Assembly (NCBI GenBank): GCA_046498405.1
Contig: JAWOAS010000050.1
Coordinates: 9,881-73,880 of the forward strand
DNA: 64,000 nt
Direction: 5' to 3'
Source of the DNA: T1Sed10-49 sp046498405
GTDB lineage: Bacteria; Actinomycetota; Nitriliruptoria; Euzebyales; Egibacteraceae
This document shows, one piece after another, positions 1-7,869 of the stretch. The first letter of the stretch is position 1, and each line of letters starts with the position of its first letter. A model generated the notes under the pieces. It saw only the letters and a list, made by a program, of their open reading frames with translations, did no database searches and was not told the origin of the DNA. The position numbers were made by a program, and so were the translations under genes.

Positions 1-326
1 TCATCCCGATGCTCGCCGCCGGCGTGCTCTCGCTGCGCAGCGCCTATCCGGTCACCCTCGGGGCGAACCTCGGCACGACGATCACCGCCCTGCTCGCCGC
101 CCTCGCCGTCGACCTCGTCGCCGGCCTGCAGATCGCCCTCGTCCACCTGCTCTTCAACGTCGTCGGCATCCTCGCGCTCTACGGCGTGCCGCTGCTGCGC
201 GGCGTCCCCGTGGTGCTCGCCGAGCGCATCGCCGACATCGCCGTGCGTCGCCGCGTCCAGGTCGTGGTCTACGTCGTCATCCTCTTCTACGTTGCCCCCC
301 TGTTGGGCATCATCCTGTTGAGGTGA
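1..326 (+). CDS. Na/Pi-cotransporter family protein, C-terminal part
   Basis: This reading frame is already open at the window edge and stops at 324-326, so only the C-terminal ~107 residues are present. They contain the repeat signature GANLGTTITALLAAL followed by hydrophobic helices and ALVHLLFNVVGI, which is typical of the second half of PNaS-family (NptA/YjbB-like) sodium-phosphate cotransporters of the inner membrane. The ATG at 9 is internal, not a start. A PhoU-domain gene follows 9 nt later. Transporter plus PhoU-like domain is a common pairing in this family, so phosphate uptake or export is the likely role; the direction of transport cannot be told. Confidence 0.85.
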   Translation, partial: IPMLAAGVLSLRSAYPVTLGANLGTTITALLAALAVDLVAGLQIALVHLLFNVVGILALYGVPLLRGVPVVLAERIADIAVRRRVQVVVYVVILFYVAPLLGIILLR

Positions 327-335
327 GGAGGACCC

Positions 336-995
336 GTGCTCAAGCTCTTCCGTGGTGGCGACGGCAGCAGCGGCCTGCTGGCCGTCGAGGAGCGCTTCGT
401 CACGATGCTCCACGATGCCCGTCACGTCTTCGACCTCGCGATCGGCGCCCGCGTCGGCGGCACCGATCCGGAGATGGTCGACGAGGACCTGCGTCACACC
501 GAGGAGCGCACCGACGAGGCCGAGCGCGACATCCGGCGCCGCGTCCTCGTCCACGCCAGCGTCCACGGCCGTGCCGCCGACCTGCCGTCGTGCCTGCGCT
601 ACATGGGGGTGGCCAAGGACGCCGAGCGCATCGGCGACCTCTCCAAGCAGCTCTTCAGCATCGCGAGCTCGGTCGGGGCGGTGGCCCCGGGGTCGGTGCG
701 CGAGGACCTCGCCGAGATCACCCGCGCGCTCTCGCCGCTCATCGCCGAGGTGGCCGAGGCCTTCCGCGCCGATGACGTCGATCGCGCCCACGCGGTGCTC
801 GCCGAGGCCCAGGAGCTCAAGGAGCGCTGCCGGGTGCGGATCGACGCGCTGCTGCGCGAGGAGGAGGACGTCCCCTCGCCGGCGGCCACGGTGCTGACCT
901 ACCGGCAGGTCTCCCGCGTGGCCGCCAACGTCATCAACATCGCCTCGGCGGTCGTCATGCCGCTCGACGAGACGAGCTACCCCGTCGCGGAGTGA
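336..995 (+). CDS. PhoU-domain protein
   Basis: A 219-residue, almost wholly helical, charged protein. It contains PhoU-type repeats: an EERF..ML motif near residue 27, then LRHTEERTDEAERDIRRRV and YMGVAKDAERIGDLSKQL around residues 85-105, matching the metal-binding PhoU helix that carries the E/DxxxD pattern. The GTG start at 336 sits behind a GAGGAGG ribosome site that overlaps the stop of the upstream Na/Pi transporter gene, so the two are almost certainly co-transcribed. PhoU-like domains modulate phosphate transport. This one more likely controls the neighbouring transporter than a Pst system, because no pst genes are visible. Its last 19 nt overlap the convergent ACT gene. Confidence 0.85.
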   Translation: MLKLFRGGDGSSGLLAVEERFVTMLHDARHVFDLAIGARVGGTDPEMVDEDLRHTEERTDEAERDIRRRVLVHASVHGRAADLPSCLRYMGVAKDAERIGDLSKQLFSIASSVGAVAPGSVREDLAEITRALSPLIAEVAEAFRADDVDRAHAVLAEAQELKERCRVRIDALLREEEDVPSPAATVLTYRQVSRVAANVINIASAVVMPLDETSYPVAE

Positions 996-1519
996 CCGCG
1001 GGCGCCCTCGGCGAGCAGCGCGAGGCGCAGCAGCGCCGCGGCGCGCTCCCGCTCGGTGTCGGTGAAGCGGTAGTCGCGCCGCACGACGAGGACGCGGGCG
1101 TCGACGTCGAGGACGAGGACCTTGCTCGAGGGCTGCGGCGCCTCGCCGCGGGCGACGAGCTCGGCAGCCGAGGCGCGCAGCATCCCGCCGATCAGCGTCG
1201 TCAGTGCCCGCTCGGCGGGCGCCTGGCCGTCGAGCAGCGCCTCGAGGCCGACGGCGAGGCGGGTGACCGCATCCCCGGGGTGCCCACGCGAGGGCCCGGC
1301 GTGGACGAGGGTGACCTCGGGCAGCGCCTCGAGGGCGCGCAGCAGGGTCGCGCCGCGCTCGCCGTCGATGACGACGAGGAGGTCGTCGAGCACCCGGCCT
1401 TCTGCGGTCTCGACGACGTCGACCGCCTGGATGTCCCCACCGGCCTCGCTGATCGTGCCCGCGAGCAGGGCGAGGGAGCCGGGGGCGTCGGGGAGCTCGC
1501 AGCGCAGCATGATCTCCAT
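977..1519 (-). CDS. ACT domain-containing protein
   Basis: A 180-residue protein starting MEIMLRCELPDAPGSLALLAG, a classic ACT-domain first strand and helix (DxPGxLxxL), followed by GGDIQAVDVVET and a second strand VLDDLLVVIDG. The C-terminal 110 residues contain no second domain I recognise. Stand-alone ACT proteins bind amino acids or act as regulatory partners; the ligand cannot be inferred. The ATG at 1519 is chosen because the domain begins immediately there, while the frame stays open far upstream only as antisense shadow of leuA. It is divergent from the LOG pseudogene, with 24 nt between the two start codons, so the promoters must overlap. Confidence 0.75.
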   Translation of the reverse strand: MEIMLRCELPDAPGSLALLAGTISEAGGDIQAVDVVETAEGRVLDDLLVVIDGERGATLLRALEALPEVTLVHAGPSRGHPGDAVTRLAVGLEALLDGQAPAERALTTLIGGMLRASAAELVARGEAPQPSSKVLVLDVDARVLVVRRDYRFTDTERERAAALLRLALLAEGARGHSATG

Positions 1520-1543
1520 CGCGCACGAGCCTACGCTGCGCGC

Positions 1544-1896
1544 ATGTCGACGGTGTTTCGCCCGCGCGACCCCTCCGCCGGCGGGCCCTGGCCGCTGCTC
1601 GCGGTCATCGGCGCCGCCGACGCCGAGGGCGCCCTGATCGAGGCCGCCGAGGCCGTGGGGCGTGCGGCAGCCGCGCGCGGCCACGGGATCGTCTGCGGTG
1701 GCCGCGGTGGCGTCATGGCCGCGGCCTGCCGGGGCGCGCGGGCCGGCGGCGCGCCGACCGTCGGGCTCCTGCCGGGCTCGCGACCTGGCAGCCGAGCCCG
1801 CCCCAGGGCCGGGCCCCCGGCGTCGAGGCCGCCGCGAGCCCCGAGGACGCCGTGGCCAGCGCGCTCGGCGGGGACCCGATCGCGCCGCGAGGTTGA
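1544..1896 (+). pseudogene. LOG-family (TIGR00725-like) protein, internally deleted and frameshifted
   Basis: From ATG 1544 the frame reads as a good N-terminal half of a LOG-like Rossmann protein: LLAVIGAADAEG, then GIVCGGRGGVMAAACRGA and TVGLLPG. After GGGCTCG (1774-1780) this frame becomes nonsense, but the other frame entered at GGG 1774 reads GLATWQPSPPQ...VEAAASPEDAVASALG and stops at 1894-1896. That is the normal C-terminus (GLGTW...SPEEAV) of the family. The central ~55-60 residues, with the expected GLGEARN and GGGWGTLSEI motifs, are missing. This is a deletion that also shifts frame, so the product should be inactive. A TACGCT -10-like box lies 6 nt before the ATG, suggesting it was a leaderless gene. 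Confidence 0.75.
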
Positions 1897-1921
1897 CGAC
1901 GCGCGCCGCGGCACGTACAAC
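1893..1921 (+). promoter_or_regulatory. Promoter of the leuA leader transcript
   Basis: TTGACG at 1893-1898 and TACAAC at 1916-1921 are separated by exactly 17 bp, a near-consensus housekeeping promoter in otherwise extremely GC-rich DNA. The -35 overlaps the stop codon of the LOG pseudogene. The expected transcription start, 7-9 nt downstream, falls on the GTG of the leader peptide at 1930, so the mRNA would be leaderless. Confidence 0.75.
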
Positions 1922-1929
1922 TTGCGCTC

Positions 1930-2037
1930 GTGAGCCCGCACGCGACCTCCGACCACGCCCGGCGCGCGACCCGCGCCGCGGACCTCGACGTGCGCCTGCT
2001 CGGCCCCATCGCGGGCCTTCTCCTCCTCGACCTTTGA
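1930..2037 (+). CDS. leuL: leuA leader peptide (leucine attenuator), 35 residues
   Basis: A short frame beginning GTG 1930 and ending in GPIAGLLLLDL then TGA at 2035-2037. The end is a run of leucine codons (CTT CTC CTC CTC GAC CTT), including two CTT codons that are scarce in the neighbouring genes. It lies 94 nt upstream of leuA, directly at the predicted transcription start of a strong promoter, with no Shine-Dalgarno sequence, as expected for a leaderless message. A hairpin starts 2 nt after the stop. This is the layout of a leucine-sensing leader: a ribosome stalled on the leucine run would change the folding of the downstream RNA. A shorter form from the in-frame GTG at 1990 (15 residues) is possible. 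Function is inferred from layout and codon content. Confidence 0.78.
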   Translation: MSPHATSDHARRATRAADLDVRLLGPIAGLLLLDL

Positions 2038-2039
2038 TG

Positions 2040-2079
2040 CCGCGGGGCGGCAGCCGCTGACGCACCGAGCCCCCCGCGG
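2040..2079 (+). promoter_or_regulatory. Attenuator-type hairpin between leuL and leuA
   Basis: CCGCGGGG (2040-2047) can pair with CCCCGCGG (2072-2079), giving an 8-bp all-GC stem that begins two bases after the leader stop codon. No U-tract follows, so it may act as a high-GC terminator or by controlling access to the leuA ribosome site at 2117-2123. In addition, the leucine-codon stretch TCCTCCTCG (2021-2029) is a perfect 9-nt complement of the leuA ribosome-binding region CGAGGAGGA (2116-2124). Confidence 0.55.
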
Positions 2080-2131
2080 AGGACATCGCCACAAGGGTGC
2101 GACCCCCGCACGCATCGAGGAGGACCTCGTC

Positions 2132-3724
2132 ATGACCGCCACCGACCCGGACGGCCGGCCCGTCCGCATCTTCGACACGACGTTGCGCGACGGCGAGCAG
2201 GCGCCGGGCATCTCGCTCGACGCCAAGGAGAAGCTCGAGATCGCCGAGCAGCTCGCCCGGCTCGGCGTCGACGTCATCGAGGCCGGGTTCCCCATCACCT
2301 CCGACGGCGACACCGCGGCGGTGCGGGGCATCGCCGAGGCCGTGGGCACACAGGTGTGGAACGAGGCGGTGACCCCGCCGACGATCGCCGCGCTCGCGCG
2401 CTGCCACCCCGCCGACATCACCCGTGCGGCGGAGTCGCTCGCGCCGGCGACGCACTCGCGCATCCACGTCTTCCTCTCGACGAGCGAGATCCACCGCCAC
2501 GTGCTGCACCACGGCGCGAGCGAGGACGCGATCGTCACCCAGGCGGTCGAGGGCATCAAGCAGGCGCTCGAGTACACCCCCGACGTCGAGTTCAGCCCGC
2601 AGGACGCCACCCGCACCGACGTCGAGTTCCTCAAGCGCATCGTCGACGCCGCGGTCGAGGCCGGGGCGACGACGGTCAACATCCCCGACACCGTCGGCTA
2701 CGCCATCCCCCACGACTTCGGGGCGATGATCGGCGACGTCGTGCGCCGCGTCGGCCCGGAGGTCGCGGTGAGCGTGCACTGCCACAACGACCTCGGGCTC
2801 GCCGTGGCCAACTCGATCGAGGCGGTGCGCAACGGCGCGACCCAGGTCGAGGTCGCGGTCAACGGCATCGGGGAGCGCGCGGGCAACTGCGCGATGGAGG
2901 AGGTCGTCATGGCGCTGGCGACCCGCGCCGACCTCCTGGCCCGGCCCACGCGGGTCAACACCCGCGAGATCGGGCGCACGAGCCGGCTGGTGAGCACCCT
3001 CACCGGCTACCCCGTGCAGTTCAACAAGGCGGTCGTGGGCAAGAACGCCTTCGCCCACGAGTCGGGCATCCACCAGCACGGGGTGCTCCAGGACCGCCTG
3101 ACCTACGAGATCATGGACGCCGAGGCCGTCGGCATGGTCGGCAGCCAGATCGTCCTCGGCAAGCACTCCGGGCGCCACGCCTTCAGCCAGCAGCTCACCG
3201 ACATGGGCTACGAGCTGACGCCGGAGGAGACCCGGCGGGCCTTCGAGCGGTTCAAGGGGCTTGCCGACAAGAAGGTCGAGCTCACCGACGCCGACCTCGA
3301 GGCGATCGTCGCCGACGAGATCTCGGCGACGAGCGAGGAGGCCTACGAGCTCGAGGGGCTCGAGGTCTCCGGCGGCACCGTGGGGCAACCCACCGCCACG
3401 GTCCGCGTGCGCCGCACCGCCGACGACGTCGTGCTCGAGGAGTCGGCCAGCGGCGACGGCAACGGGATGGTCGATGCGACGTGCGGCGCGATCCGCCGCG
3501 CGATCGGCAGCGATGCGACGTTGGTGAACTTCAACGTCGCGGCGGTCACCAAGGGCATCGACGCCCTCGGTGACGTGACCGTCCAGGTCGACGTCGACGG
3601 GCAGCGCTACACCGGGCGCGGCGTGTCGACCGACGTGGTGGAGGCCAGCGCGCGAGCGTTCCTCTCGGCGCTGAACCGGTCCGTGCGCCTCCAGCGGGTG
3701 CGGGCCACCACCGAGACCCCCTAG
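2132..3724 (+). CDS. leuA: 2-isopropylmalate synthase
   Basis: LeuA condenses acetyl-CoA with 2-oxoisovalerate to make 2-isopropylmalate, the committed step of leucine synthesis in the cytoplasm. The 530-residue protein opens with RIFDTTLRDGEQAPG (metal-binding Asp, catalytic Arg), has SVHCHNDLG (the HxH metal ligands) near residue 220 and GIGERAGN near residue 250. It ends with the LeuA dimer/regulatory domain (roughly residues 365-525) that binds leucine for feedback inhibition. Length is standard for the type I bacterial enzyme. ATG 2132 follows GAGGAGG with 8-nt spacing. It is preceded by the leuL leader and followed by leuC-leuD, so the set is likely one attenuated operon. Confidence 0.96.
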   Translation: MTATDPDGRPVRIFDTTLRDGEQAPGISLDAKEKLEIAEQLARLGVDVIEAGFPITSDGDTAAVRGIAEAVGTQVWNEAVTPPTIAALARCHPADITRAAESLAPATHSRIHVFLSTSEIHRHVLHHGASEDAIVTQAVEGIKQALEYTPDVEFSPQDATRTDVEFLKRIVDAAVEAGATTVNIPDTVGYAIPHDFGAMIGDVVRRVGPEVAVSVHCHNDLGLAVANSIEAVRNGATQVEVAVNGIGERAGNCAMEEVVMALATRADLLARPTRVNTREIGRTSRLVSTLTGYPVQFNKAVVGKNAFAHESGIHQHGVLQDRLTYEIMDAEAVGMVGSQIVLGKHSGRHAFSQQLTDMGYELTPEETRRAFERFKGLADKKVELTDADLEAIVADEISATSEEAYELEGLEVSGGTVGQPTATVRVRRTADDVVLEESASGDGNGMVDATCGAIRRAIGSDATLVNFNVAAVTKGIDALGDVTVQVDVDGQRYTGRGVSTDVVEASARAFLSALNRSVRLQRVRATTETP

Positions 3725-3742
3725 GGGTCGACCGGCGGCGGC

Positions 3743-3772
3743 GGGGGTCGCCCGAGGTGATGGGCGACCCCC
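3743..3772 (+). terminator. Strong hairpin in the leuA-leuC gap
   Basis: GGGGGTCGCCC (3743-3753) and GGGCGACCCCC (3762-3772) form a perfect 11-bp inverted repeat with an 8-nt loop, 18 nt after the leuA stop. There is no T-run. It may be a partial terminator or an mRNA-stability element that lowers leuCD expression relative to leuA; the remaining 116 nt before leuC hold no recognisable gene. Confidence 0.5.
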
Positions 3773-3888
3773 CGCCCCGCCGCAGCAGCGGCAGGCGGCA
3801 CCGCCTCGCCACCACGGGCGCAGCGTCGCGCCCGAGCCCGCACGCCCGCGCGACGACCCGAGCCACGCGAGTCAGGAGCGAGACCCCG

Positions 3889-5319
3889 ATGTCCGATGCG
3901 CCCCGAACGCTCATGGAGAAGGTGTGGGACCGCCACGTCGTGCGGTCCCCATCCGACGAGCCCGACCTGCTCTACATCGACCTCCACCTCATCCACGAGG
4001 TCACGAGCCCGCAGGCCTTCGAGGGCCTGCGCCTGGCCGGCCGCTCCGTGCGCCGCCCCGACCTCACGCTGGCCACCGTCGACCACAACGTGCCGACGAC
4101 CGACCGCAGCCTGCCGATCGACGACGAGCTCTCGGCCAAGCAGATCGCCACGCTCGAGGCCAACTGCGAGCAGTTCGGCGTCCGGCTGTTCTCGACGCGC
4201 TCGGACCGCCAGGGCATCGTCCACATGATCGGTCCCGAGCTCGGCGTCACCCAGCCGGGCACGACGGTGGTCTGCGGCGACAGCCACACCTCGACGCACG
4301 GGGCGTTCGGGGCGCTGGCCTTCGGCATCGGCACCTCCGAGGTCGAGCATGTCCTCGCCACCCAGACCCTCCAGCAGGCCAAGCCGGCGACCTACGCCAT
4401 CGAGGTCGACGGCGACCTGCCCTTCGGCACGACGGCCAAGGACGTCATGCTCCGCATCATCGGCGACCTCGGCGTCGAGGGCGGGGTCGGCTCGGTCTAC
4501 GAGTACCGCGGCTCGACGATCCGGTCGCTGTCGATGGAGGGCCGGATGACGATCTGCAACATGTCGATCGAGGGCGGCGCCCGCGCCGGCATGATCGCCC
4601 CCGACGACACGACCTTCGCCTATCTCGAGGGCCGGCCGCACGCCCCGGCCGGCAAGGACTGGGAGGCCGCGCTCGACTCGTGGCGCCAGCTGCCCAGCGA
4701 CCCCGACGCGCGCTTCGACCGCCGCCACCACATCGACGCCGCCACGCTCGAGCCGACGGTGACGTGGGGCACGACGCCGGCGATGAGCGTGCCGGTCACC
4801 GGTCGGGTGCCCGCCGCCGAGGACACCGCCGACCCCGACCAGGCACGCCGCGCGCTGTCCTACATGGGCCTCGACGGTGGCGAGGCGATCACCGAGCTGC
4901 CGCTCGACCGCGTCTTCCTCGGCTCCTGCACGAACGCCCGCATCGAGGACCTCCGCGCCGCCGCCGCGGTCGTGCGCGACCGCAAGGTCGCCGACGGCAT
5001 CCGGGCGATGGTCGTGCCAGGCTCGACGATGGTCAAGCTCCAGGCCGAGTCCGAGGGCCTCGACGTCGTCTTCAAGGACGCCGGGTTCGAGTGGCGCGAG
5101 GCCGGCTGCTCGATGTGCCTCGGGATGAACCCCGACATCCTGCTGCCGGGGGAGCGCTGCGCGTCGACGTCGAACCGCAACTTCGAGGGGCGGCAGGGCC
5201 GCGGTGGACGCAGCCACCTCGTCTCGCCGGTGATGGCCGCCGCCGCGGCCATCCACGGCCACTTCGTCGACATCCGGCAGGAAGCCCGCATGGCCGACGC
5301 CGCGGAGGTGAACCGCTGA
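3889..5319 (+). CDS. leuC: 3-isopropylmalate dehydratase large subunit
   Basis: The large aconitase-fold subunit isomerises 2-isopropylmalate to 3-isopropylmalate with LeuD. The start MSDAPRTLMEKVWDRHVV is chosen because it matches the family N-terminus and has GGAG (3875-3878) upstream; the ATG at 3757 would add an unrelated basic tail. 476 residues. VCGDSHTSTHGAFG near residue 130, a Cys in FLGSCTNARIEDL and the pair in AGCSMCLGMNPD are the ligands of the 4Fe-4S cluster. Its stop overlaps the leuD start (TGATG), implying translational coupling in equal amounts. In an organism with CimA the same heterodimer probably also handles citramalate for isoleucine. Confidence 0.96.
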   Translation: MSDAPRTLMEKVWDRHVVRSPSDEPDLLYIDLHLIHEVTSPQAFEGLRLAGRSVRRPDLTLATVDHNVPTTDRSLPIDDELSAKQIATLEANCEQFGVRLFSTRSDRQGIVHMIGPELGVTQPGTTVVCGDSHTSTHGAFGALAFGIGTSEVEHVLATQTLQQAKPATYAIEVDGDLPFGTTAKDVMLRIIGDLGVEGGVGSVYEYRGSTIRSLSMEGRMTICNMSIEGGARAGMIAPDDTTFAYLEGRPHAPAGKDWEAALDSWRQLPSDPDARFDRRHHIDAATLEPTVTWGTTPAMSVPVTGRVPAAEDTADPDQARRALSYMGLDGGEAITELPLDRVFLGSCTNARIEDLRAAAAVVRDRKVADGIRAMVVPGSTMVKLQAESEGLDVVFKDAGFEWREAGCSMCLGMNPDILLPGERCASTSNRNFEGRQGRGGRSHLVSPVMAAAAAIHGHFVDIRQEARMADAAEVNR

Positions 5320-5918
5320 TGGACCCCGTCACGGTCGTGACCGGCACGATGGTGCCGCTGTGGCAGGCCGACATCGACACCGACCAGATCATGCCCAAGC
5401 AGCACCTCAAGCGCATCGAGCGCACCGGCTTCGGGCAGTACGTCTTCGACGACTGGCGCGAGGACCCCGACTTCGTCCTCAACGACGCGCGCTACGCCGG
5501 CGGCAACGTGCTCGTGACCGGGCCGAACTTCGGCTGCGGCTCGAGCCGCGAGCACGCCCCGTGGGGCCTGCAGCAGCACGGCTTCGACGCGATCATCGCC
5601 CCGAGCTTCGCCGACATCTTCAAGACGAACTGCGCGAAGATCGGCCTGCTCACCGTGCCGCTCGAGGCCTCGGCCTGCGAGACGCTCGTGGCCATGGCGC
5701 TCGAGGACCCCGCGGCGCCGGTGCGCATCGACCTGCCCGAGCAGCTCGTCGTCGCCGGGCGCGTGCTCGCGCGCTTCGACATCGACAGCCATACCAAGCA
5801 CATGCTCGTCAACGGCCTCGACCCGATCGGCCTCACGCTCGAGCACGACGACGACATCGCGGCCTTCGAGTCGGCGCGGCCGGCGTTCATGCCGACGACG
5901 CCGGTGCCGACCGGCTGA
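5319..5918 (+). CDS. leuD: 3-isopropylmalate dehydratase small subunit
   Basis: A 199-residue swivel-domain subunit that completes the isopropylmalate isomerase active site with LeuC. It shows PLWQADIDTDQIMPKQHL near the N-terminus and the substrate-binding loop GPNFGCGSSREHAPW near residue 70, both typical of LeuD. The ATG overlaps the leuC stop by one base. The length is that of the usual bacterial LeuD. It is the last gene of the leuACD cluster: a 12-bp perfect inverted repeat follows 13 nt after the stop. Confidence 0.96.
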   Translation: MDPVTVVTGTMVPLWQADIDTDQIMPKQHLKRIERTGFGQYVFDDWREDPDFVLNDARYAGGNVLVTGPNFGCGSSREHAPWGLQQHGFDAIIAPSFADIFKTNCAKIGLLTVPLEASACETLVAMALEDPAAPVRIDLPEQLVVAGRVLARFDIDSHTKHMLVNGLDPIGLTLEHDDDIAAFESARPAFMPTTPVPTG

Positions 5919-5931
5919 GCCGGTCCCGCGG

Positions 5932-5973
5932 CGAGGCCGTGGCGGCGGCCGGGCGCCGCGGGCCACGGCCTCG
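5932..5973 (+). terminator. Putative terminator after leuD
   Basis: CGAGGCCGTGGC (5932-5943) is perfectly complementary to GCCACGGCCTCG (5962-5973), a 12-bp stem closing an 18-nt GC-rich loop just downstream of leuD. No T-tract is present, as is common for actinobacterial terminators. It separates the leu genes from the ABC transporter genes. Confidence 0.6.
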
Positions 5974-6074
5974 TCCGCGTGGCCCCGGCGACGTCGAGCG
6001 CACGGTGTCGGGCCTGCGCGTCCCGGGTACCCCTTTAGCGCTGATTCGCAGCCAACCCTGACCCGGAGGCGCTC

Positions 6075-7061
6075 GTGACCGACGTGCTCGCCCAGGCGCC
6101 CGCCGCGGGCGAGGCCGTCGCCCCGCCGGCGGTGCGCACGAGCGCGCTGGCCAAGACCTTCCCCAGCGGCCTCGTCGCCGTCGACGGCCTCGACCTCACC
6201 GTGGCCAGCGGCGAGATCCTCGGCCTGCTCGGGCCCAACGGGGCGGGCAAGACGACGACGATCGGCATGCTCACGACGCGGGTCGTGCCGACCTCCGGTC
6301 GTGCGACCATCCACGGCCTCGACGTCGCCACCGAGCCCTCCGCGGTCAAGGCCCACATCGGCGTCGTGCCGCAGACCACGACGCTCGACCGCAGCCTCGA
6401 CGTGCGGGAGAACCTCGTCTTCCACGGCCGCTACTTCGGCCTGCCCGCGCGTGAGGCCAGCGAGCGGGCCGACGCGCTGCTCGAGCGCTTCCGGCTTGAC
6501 GAGAAGGCGCGCGAGCGACCCCAGGCGCTGTCGGGCGGGATGGCCCAGCGCCTCATGGTCGCCCGGGCGCTGCTGCACCGGCCCGCGCTGCTCTTCCTCG
6601 ACGAGCCGACGACCGGCCTCGACCCCCAGAGCCGCATCGCGCTGTGGGACCTCCTCGTCGAGCTCCACGACGAAGGGCAGACGATCCTCGTCACGACCCA
6701 CCACATGGAGGAGGCCGAGCGCCTCTGCGACCGCGTCGCGATCATGGACCACGGCCGGCTGCTCGCCCTCGGCACGCCCGCCGACCTCACCGCCTCGGTC
6801 GAGGGCGACCGCGTCGTCGAGCTCAGCGCCGAGGGCGACCTCGAAGGGCTCGCGCGGCGGCTGCGCGGCGTGGCCGGGGTGCGCCACGCCGACGCCCGGT
6901 CCGGCGGGGTGCGGGTCTGGGCCGCCGAGGTCGACGGGCTCCTGCCACCGCTGCTGGCCGCCGCCGACACCGTCGAGGCGCGGGTCCGCGACGTCACGGT
7001 CAGCGAGCCCTCCCTCGAGTCGGTCTTCATCGCCCTGACCGGCAGGGAGCTGCGTGACTGA
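6075..7061 (+). CDS. ABC transporter ATP-binding protein (DrrA/CcmA-type exporter)
   Basis: A 328-residue ATPase of an ABC-2 type exporter. Walker A is LLGPNGAGKTTTIGML (around residue 55), the signature is LSGGMAQRL, Walker B is ALLFLDEPTTGLDPQ, and an H-loop TTHHMEEAERLCDRVAIM follows. The ~85-residue C-terminal extension with SLESVFIALTGRELRD is the DrrA/NatA-type tail. The GTG start at 6075 lies behind GGAGG. It overlaps the permease gene by 8 nt, so the two form one transporter acting at the cytoplasmic membrane. Substrate is unknown; relatives export drugs, lipids or sodium. Confidence 0.92.
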   Translation: MTDVLAQAPAAGEAVAPPAVRTSALAKTFPSGLVAVDGLDLTVASGEILGLLGPNGAGKTTTIGMLTTRVVPTSGRATIHGLDVATEPSAVKAHIGVVPQTTTLDRSLDVRENLVFHGRYFGLPAREASERADALLERFRLDEKARERPQALSGGMAQRLMVARALLHRPALLFLDEPTTGLDPQSRIALWDLLVELHDEGQTILVTTHHMEEAERLCDRVAIMDHGRLLALGTPADLTASVEGDRVVELSAEGDLEGLARRLRGVAGVRHADARSGGVRVWAAEVDGLLPPLLAAADTVEARVRDVTVSEPSLESVFIALTGRELRD

Positions 7062-7869
7062 CCTCGCCAGCCCGGCGGCCACCCGTCCGCTCGCCGCCTT
7101 CGGCGGGCTGCTGCTGCGCGACCTCCGGGTGCTCACCAAGGAGCGTGGGCGCTTCCTCGTGCGCACGGTGAGCCAGCCGCTCCTGCTCGTCTTCGTCTTC
7201 ACCTACGTCCTGCCCTCGATCGGCCGGGACCTCGGTGGCGGGGCCGGGCAGGGCTCGTTCACCGACGTCCTCGTGCCCGGGGTGCTCGCCATCGCCATCC
7301 TCATCAAGGGCGTGCAGGCGGTGGCGCTGCCGCTCGTCACCGAGTTCGGCTACACCCGCGAGATCGAGGACCGCGTCATGGCCCCGCTGCCGGTCTGGGC
7401 CGTCGCCGTCGAGAAGATCGTCTCCGGGGCGCTGCAGGGCCTGCTCGCCGCGTTGATCGTCGTGCCGATCGTCGCGCTCGTGCCCGCCGAGCCCCTCGCC
7501 CTCGACATCACCTGGCCAGCCCTCCTCGCGGTCCTCGTGCTCGCCCCACTGCTGGCCTCGGCGCTCGGGCTCGTCCTCGGCACCTCCGTCGAGCCCGACA
7601 ACGTCCCGCTGATGTTCAGCGTCGTCATCCTGCCGGTGACGTTCCTCGGCGCGACGTACTTCCCCTGGGCCGAGCTCGAGGCGATCCCGTGGCTGCAGGT
7701 CGTGGTGCTCGTCAACCCCCTCGTCTACATCTCCGAGGGCTTCCGCTACGCGCTGACCGCCGACCTGCCGCACATGCCGCCGGTGGCGATCCTCGGCGCG
7801 CTCGTGGCCGCCAACGCGGTGGCGACGTGGCTCGGGGTGCGGGGCTTCCGGCGGCGCGTGCTCAGCTGA
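7054..7869 (+). CDS. ABC-2 type transporter permease
   Basis: A 271-residue membrane protein with about six hydrophobic segments: FLVRTVSQPLLLVFVFTYVLP near residue 35, then further helices through to the C-terminus, ending NAVATWLGVRGFRRRVLS. The ABC-2 signature region VLVNPLVYISEGFRYALT is present around residue 225. The GTG start at 7054 overlaps the end of the ATPase gene (GTGACTGA), indicating tight coupling. With the ATPase it forms a two-gene exporter. The transported compound cannot be told from the sequence. Confidence 0.9.
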   Translation: MTDLASPAATRPLAAFGGLLLRDLRVLTKERGRFLVRTVSQPLLLVFVFTYVLPSIGRDLGGGAGQGSFTDVLVPGVLAIAILIKGVQAVALPLVTEFGYTREIEDRVMAPLPVWAVAVEKIVSGALQGLLAALIVVPIVALVPAEPLALDITWPALLAVLVLAPLLASALGLVLGTSVEPDNVPLMFSVVILPVTFLGATYFPWAELEAIPWLQVVVLVNPLVYISEGFRYALTADLPHMPPVAILGALVAANAVATWLGVRGFRRRVLS

